Shown: positions 1 through 11,389, counted from the stretch's first letter. The stretch is DNA of 23,512 nucleotides from Lingula anatina (GCF_001039355.2 NW_019774981.1:454070-477581), one strand, 5' to 3'. Translations and numbers: made by a program. The notes: generated by a model not told the origin, from the letters alone.

Positions 1-566
1 AAAAGATGATATCATCAGATGGCGTGGGATTATCTGCATGCACAGCTGTGTAGTTTGAAAAAATGTAGTCATCTTTTCTTTAAATCTATTTTTAATTTAG
101 TAATGTACATGTAGTGTATACAAACATCTAGTAAAAAGATGGAAAAAACGCCCAAAGATTGAGATTCTATGGAACCCCTTCATCAATAAAGTGTATACAG
201 ACTGACATTTAATAAAAAGAATAAAAAATAATCAAATATCTTACGGATATAAATGTATATAAAAAGACATTATTCTCAATATGTAGGTCTAGAAGATTCA
301 AGTGAGAGACTGGCAAAAGTGAGTGGGGGTGGGGGGATTCACTCTCACCCAAGAGAGAACACGTACATCTAAAGCAATGGACGTTTTAGAAACAGCATAG
401 CTACGATTTATATTGGCTGGGTAATATAAGCAGGGGATAGGCGGCGATGTCATAGAACAGGACGCAAAATGGTAGTAGTGTTTTATGCTACCCTTGGATT
501 TTTTTAAGATGCTAAAAATCTATTTTAGCCAGCAAAAACGATGATTGTCATTTACTTGATTTGCTC
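1..566. repeat. Left part of duplicated unit R1 (paralogue of 17160-17952)
   Basis: The stretch matches 17160-17952 nearly base for base. Both share the blocks 'atatcatcagatggcgtggg', 'cgcccaaagattgagattct' and 'aagcaatggacgttttagaa' in the same order and orientation. R1 lacks the 226-bp insert found at 17564-17789; its empty site is the 404/405 junction. A G-rich tract lies at 324-336. The match ends at the single N at 567. I see no gene here. The left boundary is outside the window. Confidence 0.85.
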
Positions 567-567
567 N

Positions 568-1190
568 CCCAAGTATCTGAACCCGCTAGAAGTGTTTGCT
601 CTCTTTCTTTGATTGTGAATTTATCTACTGGGTGATGGATGAGGCAGAAGAGAAACGGTAGGCAACTTGAAAAAAGGGAATGTACGGATTGATGTTGGAA
701 AGCCTGAACATGATGCGATGATTTTGTAAAAAAGATCCAAATTGTGAGAAAGGTGCACATTATTAAGATGGCATTTGTTATGTGTAATGAGAAGAAATGT
801 GGTACAATGATGGAAATAGTTTCAGATTCAGAAGATCTCTACTTCTATGGTTAAGCATATACAAATTATGTCTAAAATGTTTTTATGACCTAATACCTGA
901 TAAACCCTAAATCTCAGTTCACTTACTTAACACGATTTTCTTGCTATGTATTTCATCAAAGAAAAAACTGTCGTTATTTCCCCCTCCCGTGCCTCAGTAA
1001 AAAGCATTTCCATCTTGAACCTGGTTTGGGAAAAAAAAACGTCGATATTGAGGAAGGAGTGTGGGTTGGAATGCTTTTCTTTTCTTTCGCGCCGACAAAG
1101 ACAGTTTTGATGTTAAATTTGTCTCTTCAGATGAAATTTAATTTTTTAAAATCTTTGCATATAGGAAATGGGGTCAAAGAGTGCATGTGT
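568..1190. repeat. Right part of duplicated unit R1 (paralogue of 18752-19345 and 21676-22060)
   Basis: Starting right after the N at 567, the sequence follows 18756 onwards and, even more closely at first, 21677 onwards. Shared blocks include 'tatctgaacccgctagaagt', 'gatggatgaggcagaagaga' and 'gtctaaaatgtttttatgac'. The roughly 800 bp that separate the left and right parts in R2 (17953-18751) are missing in R1. Open frames here are short and not conserved between copies, so I call no gene. Confidence 0.85.
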
Positions 1191-1970
1191 TGTTCAATAA
1201 TAACAAAAGAATAAGGGAGTATAGTTATCATTCCTTCAGGATGATACAATGAAAAATCTGTATTAATAGAAATTGCAACCTAAGGTCAAGTAACATACCA
1301 TTGCCTAATAAGAGAATGATTACATTTTGGTAATGACGTAATGATGGAAAGTTATGGAAAAAGGGATAATCATAGACATTGTGTAAGAGCTGAGGAATTA
1401 TTACATTACCAAATAAGGTAATGTAGGAGAAAGACTGTGATACATCATGACATTGGAATGACACTCTATAGGATAAAAGAGAATACATTGTAAATGGAAA
1501 ATAAGAACAAACAAATAAATCTTTTAGGCTCCCAAAAAGATGTACGTTCTTCATTAATAGTACAGGCGAAATAGCGGTACTATAATACTCTTAAAAGAGT
1601 GAGATGCAACTTTGAAGTTTAGATAAGTTAAAAGGACATAAAGGTGAAAAATAATACTAACAATGAATCAACCGGTATCCCCCTGACAACCCCCTACTGT
1701 TATGAATGTCATACTGAGAATAAAAAATGTGATATAGAAAAAAAAAACGCCTGGCTTATATCAAAATGTGATTCTCTGATGAATTTACTGACACTTTTTA
1801 TTGTTTTACCCCCCCCCCTTAATCACGTTGCCTCCCTTTCATCAACGATCTTTTCAAGGTAGAAGTGGGGTAAACAAATAATGTTACTTCTCCAAGTATC
1901 CCCCTAATGAATTGTCAGTTTTCACCACTACCCCTTGACATAAATACTTTCTATATTGTAAAACTCAACA
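1191..1970. other. Intergenic stretch without a recognisable gene
   Basis: AT-rich DNA with no splice-supported coding frame. A minus-strand frame of 108 codons (1228-1554) has no family-like sequence and no copy-conserved frame. The block near 1583-1617 ('actcttaaaagagtgagatg') resembles 20182-20215, so the duplication continues weakly here. The only clear structure is the hairpin at 1402-1425. Confidence 0.5.
1402..1425. repeat. Perfect 9-bp inverted repeat, 6-base loop
   Basis: TACATTACC at 1402-1410 and GGTAATGTA at 1417-1425 are exact reverse complements around a short AT loop. A related half ('tacattttggtaatg') lies about 80 bases to the left, so this may be the core of an old foldback element. 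It has no tie to a gene. Confidence 0.6.
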
Positions 1971-1974
1971 TTGC

Positions 1975-2260
1975 TCAACCATGCCGAAAGTCTACTGTGT
2001 GTAAAATAGCTCAAAATGATTAAATTAAATTAAACGAGAGTTGCACAGATAAGTCTTAAGGTGTGTATTCAAAGCTAAAGAGATTAAAAAAAGAAATTCA
2101 AATGGCAAAGGCTGCAATTGAATCTCCCAACTGATATTTTGAGGGTTTCTTTGGATCAAGTTCAATCTGTGTCCTTACATTGTGAACCAACATGCTGTAG
2201 GTAATCTTATTACAGGCTGTCTCAAGTGGACATCAACTCAATGTCACCGAGTTGCCATTC
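1975..2260. repeat. Diverged dispersed copy of the 271-bp repeat family
   Basis: The blocks 'atgccgaaagtctactgtgt' (about 1981) and 'ccttacattgtgaaccaaca' (about 2172) recur in the tandem units at 13845-14385, where the equivalents read 'gtgccgaaagtctgctctgt' and 'cctacattgtggaccaacat'. Here the two blocks are in rotated order, as expected for a fragment that spans the joint of two tandem units. It shows that the family is dispersed, not purely local. No coding role is seen. Confidence 0.65.
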
Positions 2261-3171
2261 AATTAAGTCATAGTAACCCAGTTAAATGAAACACTACATC
2301 AATTCCAAATCTAGAATCTTTTTCTAATGGTTTATTGAGGGAACCTGTATTTGATATCAAGCTTTGAGGTGACCTTTTATTATTGATATTTATGCAATAT
2401 ATTGGACTTTCAAACTAACAATCATTTACATTCATCTCTTATTCCTTTAGACACAGTGTCAATGGATTCTGTTGTTTTTTCCTCCTTAATTAAAAAAAAA
2501 ACAAAAAAACAAAAACAAAATAGCAGACAATTTTGCTGTAAAATTTATGACACAGGGATGGAAAATTAGTCAGTTTTGTCTCATTGATTCACTTTTTGTT
2601 CTAATTTTGGATAGTAGAGGAGGAGAAGAGTGTTCCACTAAAGCTCGGGGAGGTGCAGAGGGGGAGGTGGGGGGCAGCATAGTTCCTTACTAAGGGATAC
2701 ACCTTGCAAGTAATAAAGGTTATCAAGTTACAGGAAAATAAACATGATTAAATTATGTCACATCTATCAGTTGACAACATTCACACTGTTCGCAACGAAA
2801 GCACAAGTAAGTTTTCTTTGACATAATAACATTTACTGTTTTCTTTTTCAAATTCACTCATATCTATAAGGTACAATAATTGTGTTAACAACTAGTCTAT
2901 GTGTAATTCTTCCCTATCACAGCAAGTTATTTTTAGTTGATTACATATAAATCCATTTCAGATCACATATTATCTATATCTTTAGTAAAACATTGGAATT
3001 ATTGATATGATAGACTTAATCAAAATGAATATAACAACATATTATAACATCATGCCCAGTTTTCCACCTTGGTATTTATAGTTTTTCTTGGTATGAACAT
3101 AAAATCATATATCCCCTTAAAAAGTGACTGGCCCCAGTCCCTCCTCCAGATCAGACAAAATAAGAAATCAT
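2255..3171. repeat. 3' flank of the solenoid gene, duplicated at about 22435-23407
   Basis: The two stretches are collinear and highly similar, with shared blocks such as 'ccaaatctagaatctttttc', 'gatatcaagctttgaggtga' (one base different in the copy) and 'ggccccagtccctcctccag'. Identity rises towards the exon and is nearly complete over the last 200 bases. It probably includes the 3' untranslated region of the minus-strand gene ending at 3172. I find no AATAAA within the first 250 bases after the stop. An A-rich, low-complexity run lies at 2490-2520. Confidence 0.85.
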
Positions 3172-3327
3172 TTAGGCATTTATAGATCTGTCAAACATTG
3201 AATACATCTTTGATATTTTCTTGGTATCATCACTTTGTCTACATTGGTCAGTATATGGGTGATTCTCTTCAAGCTTGTTGATAACTTTCTTCTCCAGGTT
3301 GGAATCTAATATATGATTATGACACAC
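3172..3327 (-). CDS. Last coding exon of the solenoid gene
   Basis: The acceptor (TAG before GTGTGTC) is at 3328-3329. The exon encodes 51 residues and a TAA at 3174-3172, ending in '...YSMFDRSINA'. The exon is duplicated at the right window edge (23408-23512). The copy carries one more base and so ends in a different frame, so one of the two C-termini is probably altered. Confidence 0.85.
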   Translation of the reverse strand: MCHNHILDSNLEKKVINKLEENHPYTDQCRQSDDTKKISKMYSMFDRSINA

Positions 3328-6300
3328 CTAAAATAAAACAAATAATAAACGACAGATATATATGACTGAAAAATATATATTATACAAGTTTGAATATAAT
3401 ATGCTACTATTCAAGCACATCACTGACTGAAGTCTAAGGTATACATAGTCAGCAAATGCTTGATAAGTGTGCATGTAGTTTATTAAAATCTAGACTGAAT
3501 ATTTGATCTCTTAGCAAACCGATCAATGATTCACTTTAACTTTGAAGTTTAAAGTATTTTTCATAGGAAAAAATTCCATTGAGTAATATGACAAATAAAA
3601 TACATCATCAGATTTCATTCCCAAAATGGCTGTGGTGAGGTGGGTGATATCAGCATGGAACTCCATTGCACTGGTGGCCTGGGCTTATTACATGACTTAT
3701 AAGAAATTTCTTTAAGCGTAAACAGAAACAATACTTACATAGTGAAGAAATATAACAACATCGTTCCACCAACTGTCCTGCTTCAAGTCTCCTTTCAAAA
3801 ATACTGTCACTATGTTTTCAAGCTGTTTTGCTTTGACTAACACTCCACCAACACGGCTGACCAGCTGCAAATGAGAGAGCATTCACATCTAAATTGATCC
3901 ATGGACTAACGAGTCCTCACATCAAATATGGTGCACACTTGACAATGGATTCCCGCCTCCAACACGCACATTCCCAGCAGGGGCAGAGCAATAAAATCTT
4001 GGCACGCTTTCAAGAGGGTGATGTCATTTTTGATCCACGGATCAGTTAGTCCACAGATCAACTTGTTCTGAATGTGCCCTTACTTAACACTTATAGAATT
4101 GAACACCAATTTCAATAAAAGCGCAAAAATATGAAAATTACAAGTAATCTTATGCCTGACAAATAGAAATAGAGAAAACCTATTTGTGTTTGTAGATGTA
4201 TATACTGTGTACACATTATCTGGGTTACTTTATATATTAAAGTCACAGTGTTTTTTTTTCTTTTTTTCCCCCCAAAGAAATTTTACAAATATATGCTTGA
4301 CCAACGGAACTGACATCTTTTATATACTTTTATATACTTTTAAGTATATAATATTATATTAAAATATACTCACCAAGTTAACAATTGCTAACACACAGGT
4401 TGGAGTCTTTCTTGCTTCAAAGGTTTCTAGCAGTGTGGTCAGCATGAATCTATTCCATGGTTGTTCTACCAGACTGTGGCCTGCAGGAGAAAACATTTCA
4501 ACAATTTTCGAAAATGTAAAAAAATCAAAGATGTTATGTTGCTCAAATTGTTTATTATAATAGCAAGCTGGGGAAGACAAATACCATTTACAGATAAGAG
4601 ATAACTGACATGTTAAAAAAAATGTAGGCTTGCAATTGGATACTGCAATACAGTGCTGTTAAAATAGAATTAGCTGAAAATATTACCTGTTTTCAATACC
4701 TGTGGCTTCAAGTATCGTGTCAGCAAGTTGTGAAGACAAATAAAAGCAACGCACTGCAAATGCCTATTTTCCTGAAATAAATTTGAAGGAATCAATATAC
4801 CATCAAGGACCAAAGATAAAATCAAATGTCTAACTTTATTTTTTTGCAAAACTGAATTTACTTACTAGAAAAACAAATAATTATTGGCCATTTTCCACTT
4901 GTTTCGGAAATTTAAAGCAAAATGCAAATCCAGTCTTATTGAAGGCTAAAACAAAAAGTCCTAGATTTAAAAAAATATGTACGTATGCAAAGAAATGCAG
5001 CAGCATGAAATATTATCTATACCTGTGGCATTTACATTTACATAACATTTACCATAAAAACAGCCTGCTGAATGTAAATAAGCAACTTCCTCAAATACTG
5101 GGTCTTTATGTGCAATTGTGTATTGTCTCGACCTACAAGATCTGTGTGATCTGTGTCATCCAGTAACTCCACTATAGCACACAATGCAGTAAACTGAGTG
5201 GAGAAGTAGACTGCCCAGAACTGTAGAACACTGATCTGCTGGAGATATACTTTGGACTTAGTTCTTTCTAGAAGCCATACCAATTGCAGTTGAACCTGAT
5301 TTTTCTAAAATGTAAAGTAGAGCAATGTCAGTCTAAAAAAAAAAACCTTTAAGTAATCAGACTCAGTGAGAGCAAAATATATTCTGAGTAATGGACAATC
5401 ATCCTGACTTACAAGAACCTGTGGCAGACATGGTATCAGTTTGCAAAATGTTTGAAAAAATTTTTTAATATAACATATAAAACACACACATGCTTGGTCT
5501 GCCTGTGTAAGTATTGCAAATTGGCATAGTACTGTTATTATAATTCAATCTGCTTTTATCCTTCAATGGAGAACAATGCTTCAGCTTCTGATTTATAAAG
5601 TTCCAATGAAGCTATGTTCTAAGCACATAAGAACCCAGACAGACACAAATTAAATTTTCAAACACATTTTAATTGTCCAATAGCTGCAAGAAATCAAATG
5701 GCCATGCTTATTAGTATGGTGAAGAGAACAACAACACCTATACACATATGAGATACTTACACATACAATAAGATGTGGAATACTAAAATCCACCTGCTGG
5801 AGTACAAGTAATGACAGTAGCTGCAGTGCTTTGGTGGAGACTATGTCCTCATTTGACAAAATAAGGTGTTGGAGAATACAAAGGAAACTTTTGTCTGTCA
5901 ATATAATGGTTGCAACTGAAACAGCAAAAAATACAGTATGCAATAAAAATATCTTCTTTAGGTTAGTGAAACTTTGTTTTTAGTGTAGTAGTTTACAGAT
6001 TTTTGATGAATTGAGTAGTGCTGTTTATATAAAATATGAGAAGGAAAGAGATAATTAAAAACATATCTTATTGTTGTACTGGTATTTTAAAAACAATATG
6101 CATCAATTTTGTCAAACATAGTTTGACAAAACATAAATATTATCTCTAGCAGGCACTTACATCCTACAAATTTCTCATAAAATACCTCTGTTGTCCTGAC
6201 TTTTCCCTGCTTGTAGTAATAAATTGGAAAGGAATTCTTCAAACATAATAACCAACTGTTTTGGAATCTTTTCATTGTCATTCCCTAGTAGACTGCAGAC

Positions 6301-8508
6301 TAAGAAAACAGAAAAACCACTATCTTATCAATTCTTGAAGATGAAATATTAAATATTCTGCAAATTCACACTGGGAATTGCTCACAGAAAACATATTGTG
6401 TTAAAGCACTCCATATGAATAATTGCAATATTAAACTTATGTACCTTGGTTCACCAACTTGAGGTCTGTGGCATTAATGCCAGTGATGAACTGATCCTGC
6501 ATAATCAGCAGAATTTCCAACATTGCTGTAAGGTTGTGTTCTGAAACATAGGAGATTATCTCACATCAAATAACAATGCAAAATAAATTTTAAAATGCAT
6601 TTCAATCTATGGGAATGGGTCTCAAATCTATATTGAAGTCACTAGGATGGGGGGGGGGTGATTAAAAGCAGTTCTAAAGTTCAGCATTTCCTAGAAAAAC
6701 ATGGAATATTTTCATTTACATATGCTAATAATATCCAACTTTTAATTGGACTAAATATCATATTTAAAATAATTTAATTGCCCTTTCATTGAAAGTTGAA
6801 CTTTGAATGGCTGTGAATGTAAAGAATTTTAATTGCAATCACCATAATCTTTTTATCACCATAAACCAGTAAAATATGAGGTTAAACACAGAAATTATCT
6901 GTCCTTGTCAAAAGTAATATATTGAAGATTGTTTAGAGCAATAGTTGAGAGCAGAAAGGGCATAAAGGGATATTAACAGAAAATACATGTGGTCTCACCT
7001 GCTTTTTTTACAGACTTAGCAAGGAAAATTCTGTGCACTACATCAGACAACATTTGTTTCAATGTGCTGACAGTTTTGGGGTTTGGTGATTGTTTACCAT
7101 CCTAAAAATAAACAAAAAGAGAAACACTAAGTTGTTAAGCAATATTTCATATAAGAAGCTTTTTTCTAGAGAGAGATATATTATTCACAATCAACAAAGA
7201 TTTCAATATATTGGGTGTCAAGTGCACAGTATGGAATATGATTTGTCCTACCTCTTCAAATACTCTTCCCAACAGAAGGGTTACTTTGGAAACACTTTCC
7301 TCATCCCCATCAGTCAGGTGACCTTTAGAAATAAATGAACTTTGACAAATATTGAACATATAGAAATTGAGAAATGAGGCACTGACAAAATTAAACCACC
7401 AAATGGAAAAGAACCAATGTATTTCAAGCTATCTGATAATACATGTTATTTTTGTATTGCAACAAATGTTTGACAGTTTAATCCATTTTCTATACATAAA
7501 ACTTTCACATTAATACAGTGAATAGATCATCTTTAAGTCAAAATGGGATAAAAATGCAAAGAAAAAAAAAAAAAAAGAAAAGAAACTTACCAATGCAGCT
7601 TGTAAACATTTAGTATTTTCTTTCACCAGTGTAAACAGTTCTGCCCAACCTGGTTCTTGACTCATGTCCAATGGGGAGAGAGACATCTGGGCAGGAATGA
7701 TACTCAGCCACTGCTTCAACTGTGGAGATTAAATGCCACTAGAGTAAGATACCACTACTGTTTCCTTTTATGTAAATTTTCACCATGCCATAGTCAATCC
7801 ACATATCCGTCTTTGAAAATAATAAATTCTTTCAAATAATTTCTGACATTTAAAAATAAGATTACTTGATATCTCATTCATATTTAGATGGAGATACATC
7901 TGTGTTGAAGTATAAAGTTTTTATAAGGTCATATTCCCACCCCAATGGCAAAGGTTTTGGGTGAGACAAAACCCGAGGCAAGCTTCAGAACATAAATCAG
8001 ATATAATAACTTCAATACACATTTCATTTGTGTTACATTTACAAGGATAATTCATCAGCAAACTCACGCCTACTGAAACTGAAAAAGGTGCCATAAAAGA
8101 TTAAACTTACCACATGTTTTCCCTGCATATTGGAGATCTTTGGATTGAGAAAACACCACTGGAATACCTTGGGATGGCCAAGAAGCCACGAGGATGTGCT
8201 TGAACATTTGGACATACCCACTGACAGCAGTCGCAAACCTATGTATAAATTTTTTTTTACTTATTCTTTTGGTTTAAAAAAGTTGTAATAGGGTAGATGA
8301 AAATTTCAATCATACCTGATGTTCTCCAATGTCAGTAGAGAAGAGGAATGCAATGTAGCATTAAATAAATATAAAACTCTTTAGTGTACTACCTTGTTGT
8401 TGTTCCTTTTTCGTATGGGTCTGTGTGGAACCAGTGCATACCTAAGGGGTATGAACAAAGTTGAAACTTTTAACAAGAGGAAAAACATAAAAATTATTAC
8501 TAAAATTT

Positions 8509-8547
<39 letters not shown>

Positions 8548-9943
8548 CATGTGCATAATTACATGCACATGAATTCACATCTAGGAAGGAATGCATTATC
8601 CATATAAATATTGAAACTTGTCCTTACAGCTAAATATATAACGCCTCTCTCTAGTAATAAAATTTATAGCTAAATTTGAATAAAAAAGTCTACAAGTTTG
8701 TCTCACACTCATCTTGAGCTTCAGAGTGCTACACTTTAAAGGTACATCAACCCTTCAGATACTGTACCTCTCAATTACTGTATAGTGGCATGGACAAGTT
8801 TCTATTAATCTTTGAAACTCAGGATGACAAACCCTCATTTAAATTCCATCAATGATACTAACAGCCATTAGGAAGACCAAGCTTTTAAGAGCAGTGTTGG
8901 GAAGGAGGTGCACATCTGGGTGGAGACAGAGATAACCACACAGAGTGTCAAACAGCACACTGGGGGAAACACACCTGGAAGATTGGTTTTAAGGTTTTAC
9001 AGAAGATAGATACCAAAAAATAAATAAATAAATAAATAAAAATAAAAATAAAAAGAGCTGAAAATGCAGCTGGAATAAAAAAAAACACATTTCAAACTGG
9101 AAATTAATTTTTAAATAATAATTTAATATTAATTTTTAATTAATTTTTAATTAATAACTCCCCAAGAAATCAAGAGTGTAAGTACAGGTATATTATAGGT
9201 ATTCATGGGAAAAGGTTGCTGAGCTATGTGTTAGCAATGTGCCTTTAATTAACAAACGGGTAGTTAGAAAAAATGGTGAAATTTTGCAAGTGAACCTTAT
9301 TAAACAAATATAACTGACATGAAGCTGGATCAGATTCAACATCCCAGAAATCAATTAATTTGAAATTCATAAATAATTACATGCAAGGATGCGATATCAC
9401 TAAGGTAAAATAAAAACTTGAGAATCACATCCTTCAGTAAATAAATAAATAAATAAATAAATAAAAAAAAGAGAACACAGACCTGTCCCCATATTCATAG
9501 CTGAGGTAGAGGAGGTATAATAATACATGTTGCTGAGCAGCATGAACATGATCTGCCTCTACACCAGTTCCATCTGCATGCTGGTTTAATACACTCAAAA
9601 CATCCACCAGACTGCCTGAAATAATGCTATTATAGTTTTGAATATTGCATCAAAACTGAAATTAAAATAAATTTTCAATAAGATTTACAGGCATTTTAAA
9701 AGTCATTATAGCATTAATGCTGCAGTCCATCTAAGATTTAAAAAAAGCTGATGACTTTGAGAAAAGTTATTAATCATCATTACCTTTACTCATATGTTTA
9801 GAACTTGATGAAGACAAAACTTACCTTGCAGAAATGTTAATCCTAGCTGCAACTCTCTTTTGAAATCTTCATCTTGGTCACTGGAACCAAACTGGCACAA
9901 TTCCAACAGGAATTTGTCAATCACTTGTTTAACAGATGTTGAT
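3172..9943 (-). CDS. Leucine-rich alpha-solenoid (ARM/HEAT-like) protein, 16 exons, 5' end unresolved; MEI1-like candidate
   Basis: Exons read on the minus strand: 9943-9825, 9615-9483, 8974-8863, 8441-8393, 8238-8111, 7719-7591, 7299-7252, 7101-6999, 6540-6445, 6299-6186, 5915-5761, 5295-5053, 4771-4687, 4480-4374, 3864-3739, 3327-3172. All sixteen join without a stop or phase break, giving 1903 bases, about 634 residues. Borders are GT/AG; the weakest are the donor at 8862 (GTTAGT) and the acceptor at 7300. The product is mostly amphipathic, leucine-rich helices (for example 'QQHVLLYLLYLSYEYGD', 'KALQLLSLLVLQQ'), as in ARM/HEAT solenoids that act as scaffolds. No signal peptide, membrane segment or catalytic motif is visible. 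By overall character my best guess is the C-terminal half of MEI1, a meiotic recombination factor of about 1250 residues. That is a recalled impression, not an alignment. The start codon is unknown: an ATG at 9975 is in frame with the first exon if that exon extends upstream, but such a protein would be short for MEI1. Confidence 0.8.
6649..6660. repeat. G-homopolymer in an intron
   Basis: A run of about ten G lies in the intron between exons 6999-7101 and 6445-6540. On the transcribed (minus) strand this is a C run. It is one of several such tracts in the window. Confidence 0.8.
7252..7299 (-). CDS. Sixteen-codon microexon with a weak acceptor
   Basis: The neighbouring exons end and begin in phase 0. 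Only the acceptor at 7300-7301 keeps the frame (ESVSKVTLLLGRVFEE). A better-looking acceptor at 7323-7324 (TTTCTAAAG) would add 23 bases and bring TGA into frame after two codons. Either the weak site is used, or a small exon upstream is missing from my model. Confidence 0.55.
8511..8544. repeat. (AC)17 microsatellite
   Basis: An uninterrupted run of seventeen AC units in the intron between exons 8863-8974 and 8393-8441. It is likely length-polymorphic. Confidence 0.95.
9018..9160. repeat. (AAAT)n microsatellite and AT-palindromic tract
   Basis: Tandem TAAA units at about 9020-9050 are followed by an almost pure A/T stretch (9095-9160) built from 'taatttttaattaa' modules that can self-pair. 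It lies in an intron of the solenoid gene and holds no coding signal. Confidence 0.85.
9437..9465. repeat. (TAAA)7 microsatellite
   Basis: About seven tandem TAAA units in the same intron, 18 bases before the end of exon 9483-9615 on the plus strand. Confidence 0.9.
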
Positions 9944-10023
9944 CTATCAGATATCAAAATGTGACTGATTAACATAATATTTCATTATTTTTAGCAGAAA
10001 AAATTGTTAAATATGTAAAAACC

Positions 10024-10066
10024 TGTCACGGTGACTTCACAATTAAGCTGCCTCTGATCTTGGACC
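10024..10066 (-). other. Possible short 5' exon of the solenoid gene
   Basis: On the minus strand a good polypyrimidine acceptor (CTTCTCTATTTAG) precedes 43 bases that end at an AG|GTTTTT donor. Only one frame is open (VQDQRQLNCEVTVT). It ends in phase 1, whereas exon 9943-9825 needs phase 2, so the two do not join unless the next acceptor is moved inward to 9927 or so (CAAG before TGATTGAC). It may be non-coding 5' leader instead. Confidence 0.3.
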
Positions 10067-10084
10067 TAAATAGAGAAGGACAAG

Positions 10085-10515
10085 TAACGCGGCATCTTCC
10101 TTTGAAGCTATGTGCGTTCGGGTAAACATTCGCCCAGTGTCTCACATAATCTGTTTTGATAGCTCCACGGGCGTCTGAACAGCTTATTATTAAGGTAGCG
10201 CGCGCTGTGCTTCAGTGAATTTCTATTGTTTCTCTGCATTGATAACGCAATTTCTCGCAGTCCCTCGTGGTTGCTATGATACAGCATTGCCACCATCTTG
10301 CAGTTGCGAGCACACAGGTTTCCGTCAACACGTGGAAATTTATTGAGGGGTTTTCGGCATTTTTCCCCCGTTACCTCATAAAAACGGGTTGTGAAGTTTG
10401 TCTGCAATACCTGCTGTCTTTTCCTGTCCGTGAGATAGTCTCTGACAGGACAGGAATACGCACCCATCGACCGGAAATCTCCTTCCTACATGTAGCTGTG
10501 ACACCCCGGAAATTT
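10085..10515 (-). promoter_or_regulatory. CpG-rich promoter-like patch upstream of the solenoid gene
   Basis: CpG dinucleotides are clearly denser here than in the surrounding AT-rich DNA (for example 'gtagcgcgcgctgtg' at 10195). On the minus strand there is a YY1-like CAAGATGGTGGC (10300-10289), a type of motif often at transcription starts. An E-box CACGTG lies at 10329-10334, and two ETS-like CCGGAAAT sites at 10471-10478 and 10506-10513. The position fits a start of transcription near 10300 reading into the gene below. These are pattern matches only. Confidence 0.5.
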
Positions 10516-10559
10516 CATCTAGGTTTACTTAATTTTAATTAGTTATTTAAGAGTCATAT

Positions 10560-11080
10560 TTGTCGTATTAGTTTGGTAGAAAATAATACACCAGGTACCA
10601 AAATATGGCTTTCTGTTTTCAGTCACTGAAAAGCAGTTATAATTCAAGAACTTATTATAAGTATTTATAATATTTGTTTTTTTCAGTCAGCAACTATCTT
10701 TCATTTAGCCTATATTTCGTTTTATTTTTCATTAAAAGTTACCCGTTTACAATAGGAGATTAATTTCACCAATACTGATCTTATGGTAATAAAAAATGCA
10801 TATATTGGATATAAAAAATCTTCTTTTTATTTCTTTTCACTTCCTTTTTTTTTTTTACACAACTTTAAATAATAAAAGATTTGACAAATAAGACGCATAT
10901 CACTGCAAGAGGGTCAATGTCAAATGTGAGTATGAATTTTATCAGGATCAGATTTTTTAAACCTGTAGTTAGTGTATTCTGAGGTAATTGAATATGCAAT
11001 TTCAATCAAGCAAGAAAAAACTGTCTAAACATATGATCCATGTTTTTTACATTTGATTTTTTTTTCATTATGAGATAGGA
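10560..11080. other. Intergenic AT-rich spacer
   Basis: No splice-supported exon, RNA gene or recognisable mobile element is seen between the promoter-like patch and the 3' end of the next gene upstream. It holds several T-homopolymers (for example 10848-10856) and short AT repeats. Confidence 0.5.
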
Positions 11081-11110
11081 AATATAAAACAACTTGAGTA
11101 CATTCCAATA

Positions 11111-11116
11111 TTTATT
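11111..11116 (-). terminator. Polyadenylation signal AATAAA for the exon at 11314-11386
   Basis: TTTATT on the plus strand reads AATAAA on the minus strand, about 198 bases after the stop codon at 11314. This fits a short 3' untranslated region for the gene whose last exon is 11314-11386. Confidence 0.55.
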
Positions 11117-11313
11117 AAACATTAAAATTTTAAAATGCTTGTTACAAAGCTAGTGATGATGAATATACAATACATGTGCAGTTTTCTTGTCTTGTCTCTT
11201 TTTGTGAAAGTCATGCTGGAGTTATTTCCTATTTGTATCCAAGTAGTATTAACTTATTTATAAAAGGTATAAACTAATTTCTCATTGACCTATGTGAATT
11301 ACTGTCCAAATGT

Positions 11314-11386
11314 TTAATTAGTGCGTCTCCTCTTGGGCAATGGTGCATTGTCCAATTTTAACTTTCCGGCATCTTGTGGAGAGAAT
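11314..11386 (-). CDS. Last exon of an unidentified gene with a basic, nuclear-signal-like C-terminus
   Basis: A clear acceptor (TTCTCTTCCAG) at 11387-11388 opens a frame of 23 residues ending 'DNAPLPKRRRTN' and TAA at 11316-11314. The PLPKRRR tail looks like a monopartite nuclear localisation signal at the very end of a protein. The frame starts in phase 2, so at least one upstream exon exists. None is recognisable between 11387 and 12105, and the rest is probably in the N gap or beyond. I cannot name the family. Its nuclear role is inferred only from the basic tail. Confidence 0.6.
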
Positions 11387-11389
11387 CTG

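Noticed and set aside
1228-1554. 108-codon minus-strand frame
   Set aside because: Hydrophobic chance frame in AT-rich DNA without a counterpart in the other repeat copies.
5305-5487. Frame between exons 5053-5295 and 5761-5915
   Set aside because: Those exons already join in phase 0, and the frame lacks good splice borders.
10108-10467. 119-codon minus-strand frame over the CpG-rich patch
   Set aside because: It overlaps the promoter-like motifs, its ends do not splice in phase into the solenoid gene (GTGAGA donor gives a stop), and the sequence recalls no family. It may be 5' leader.
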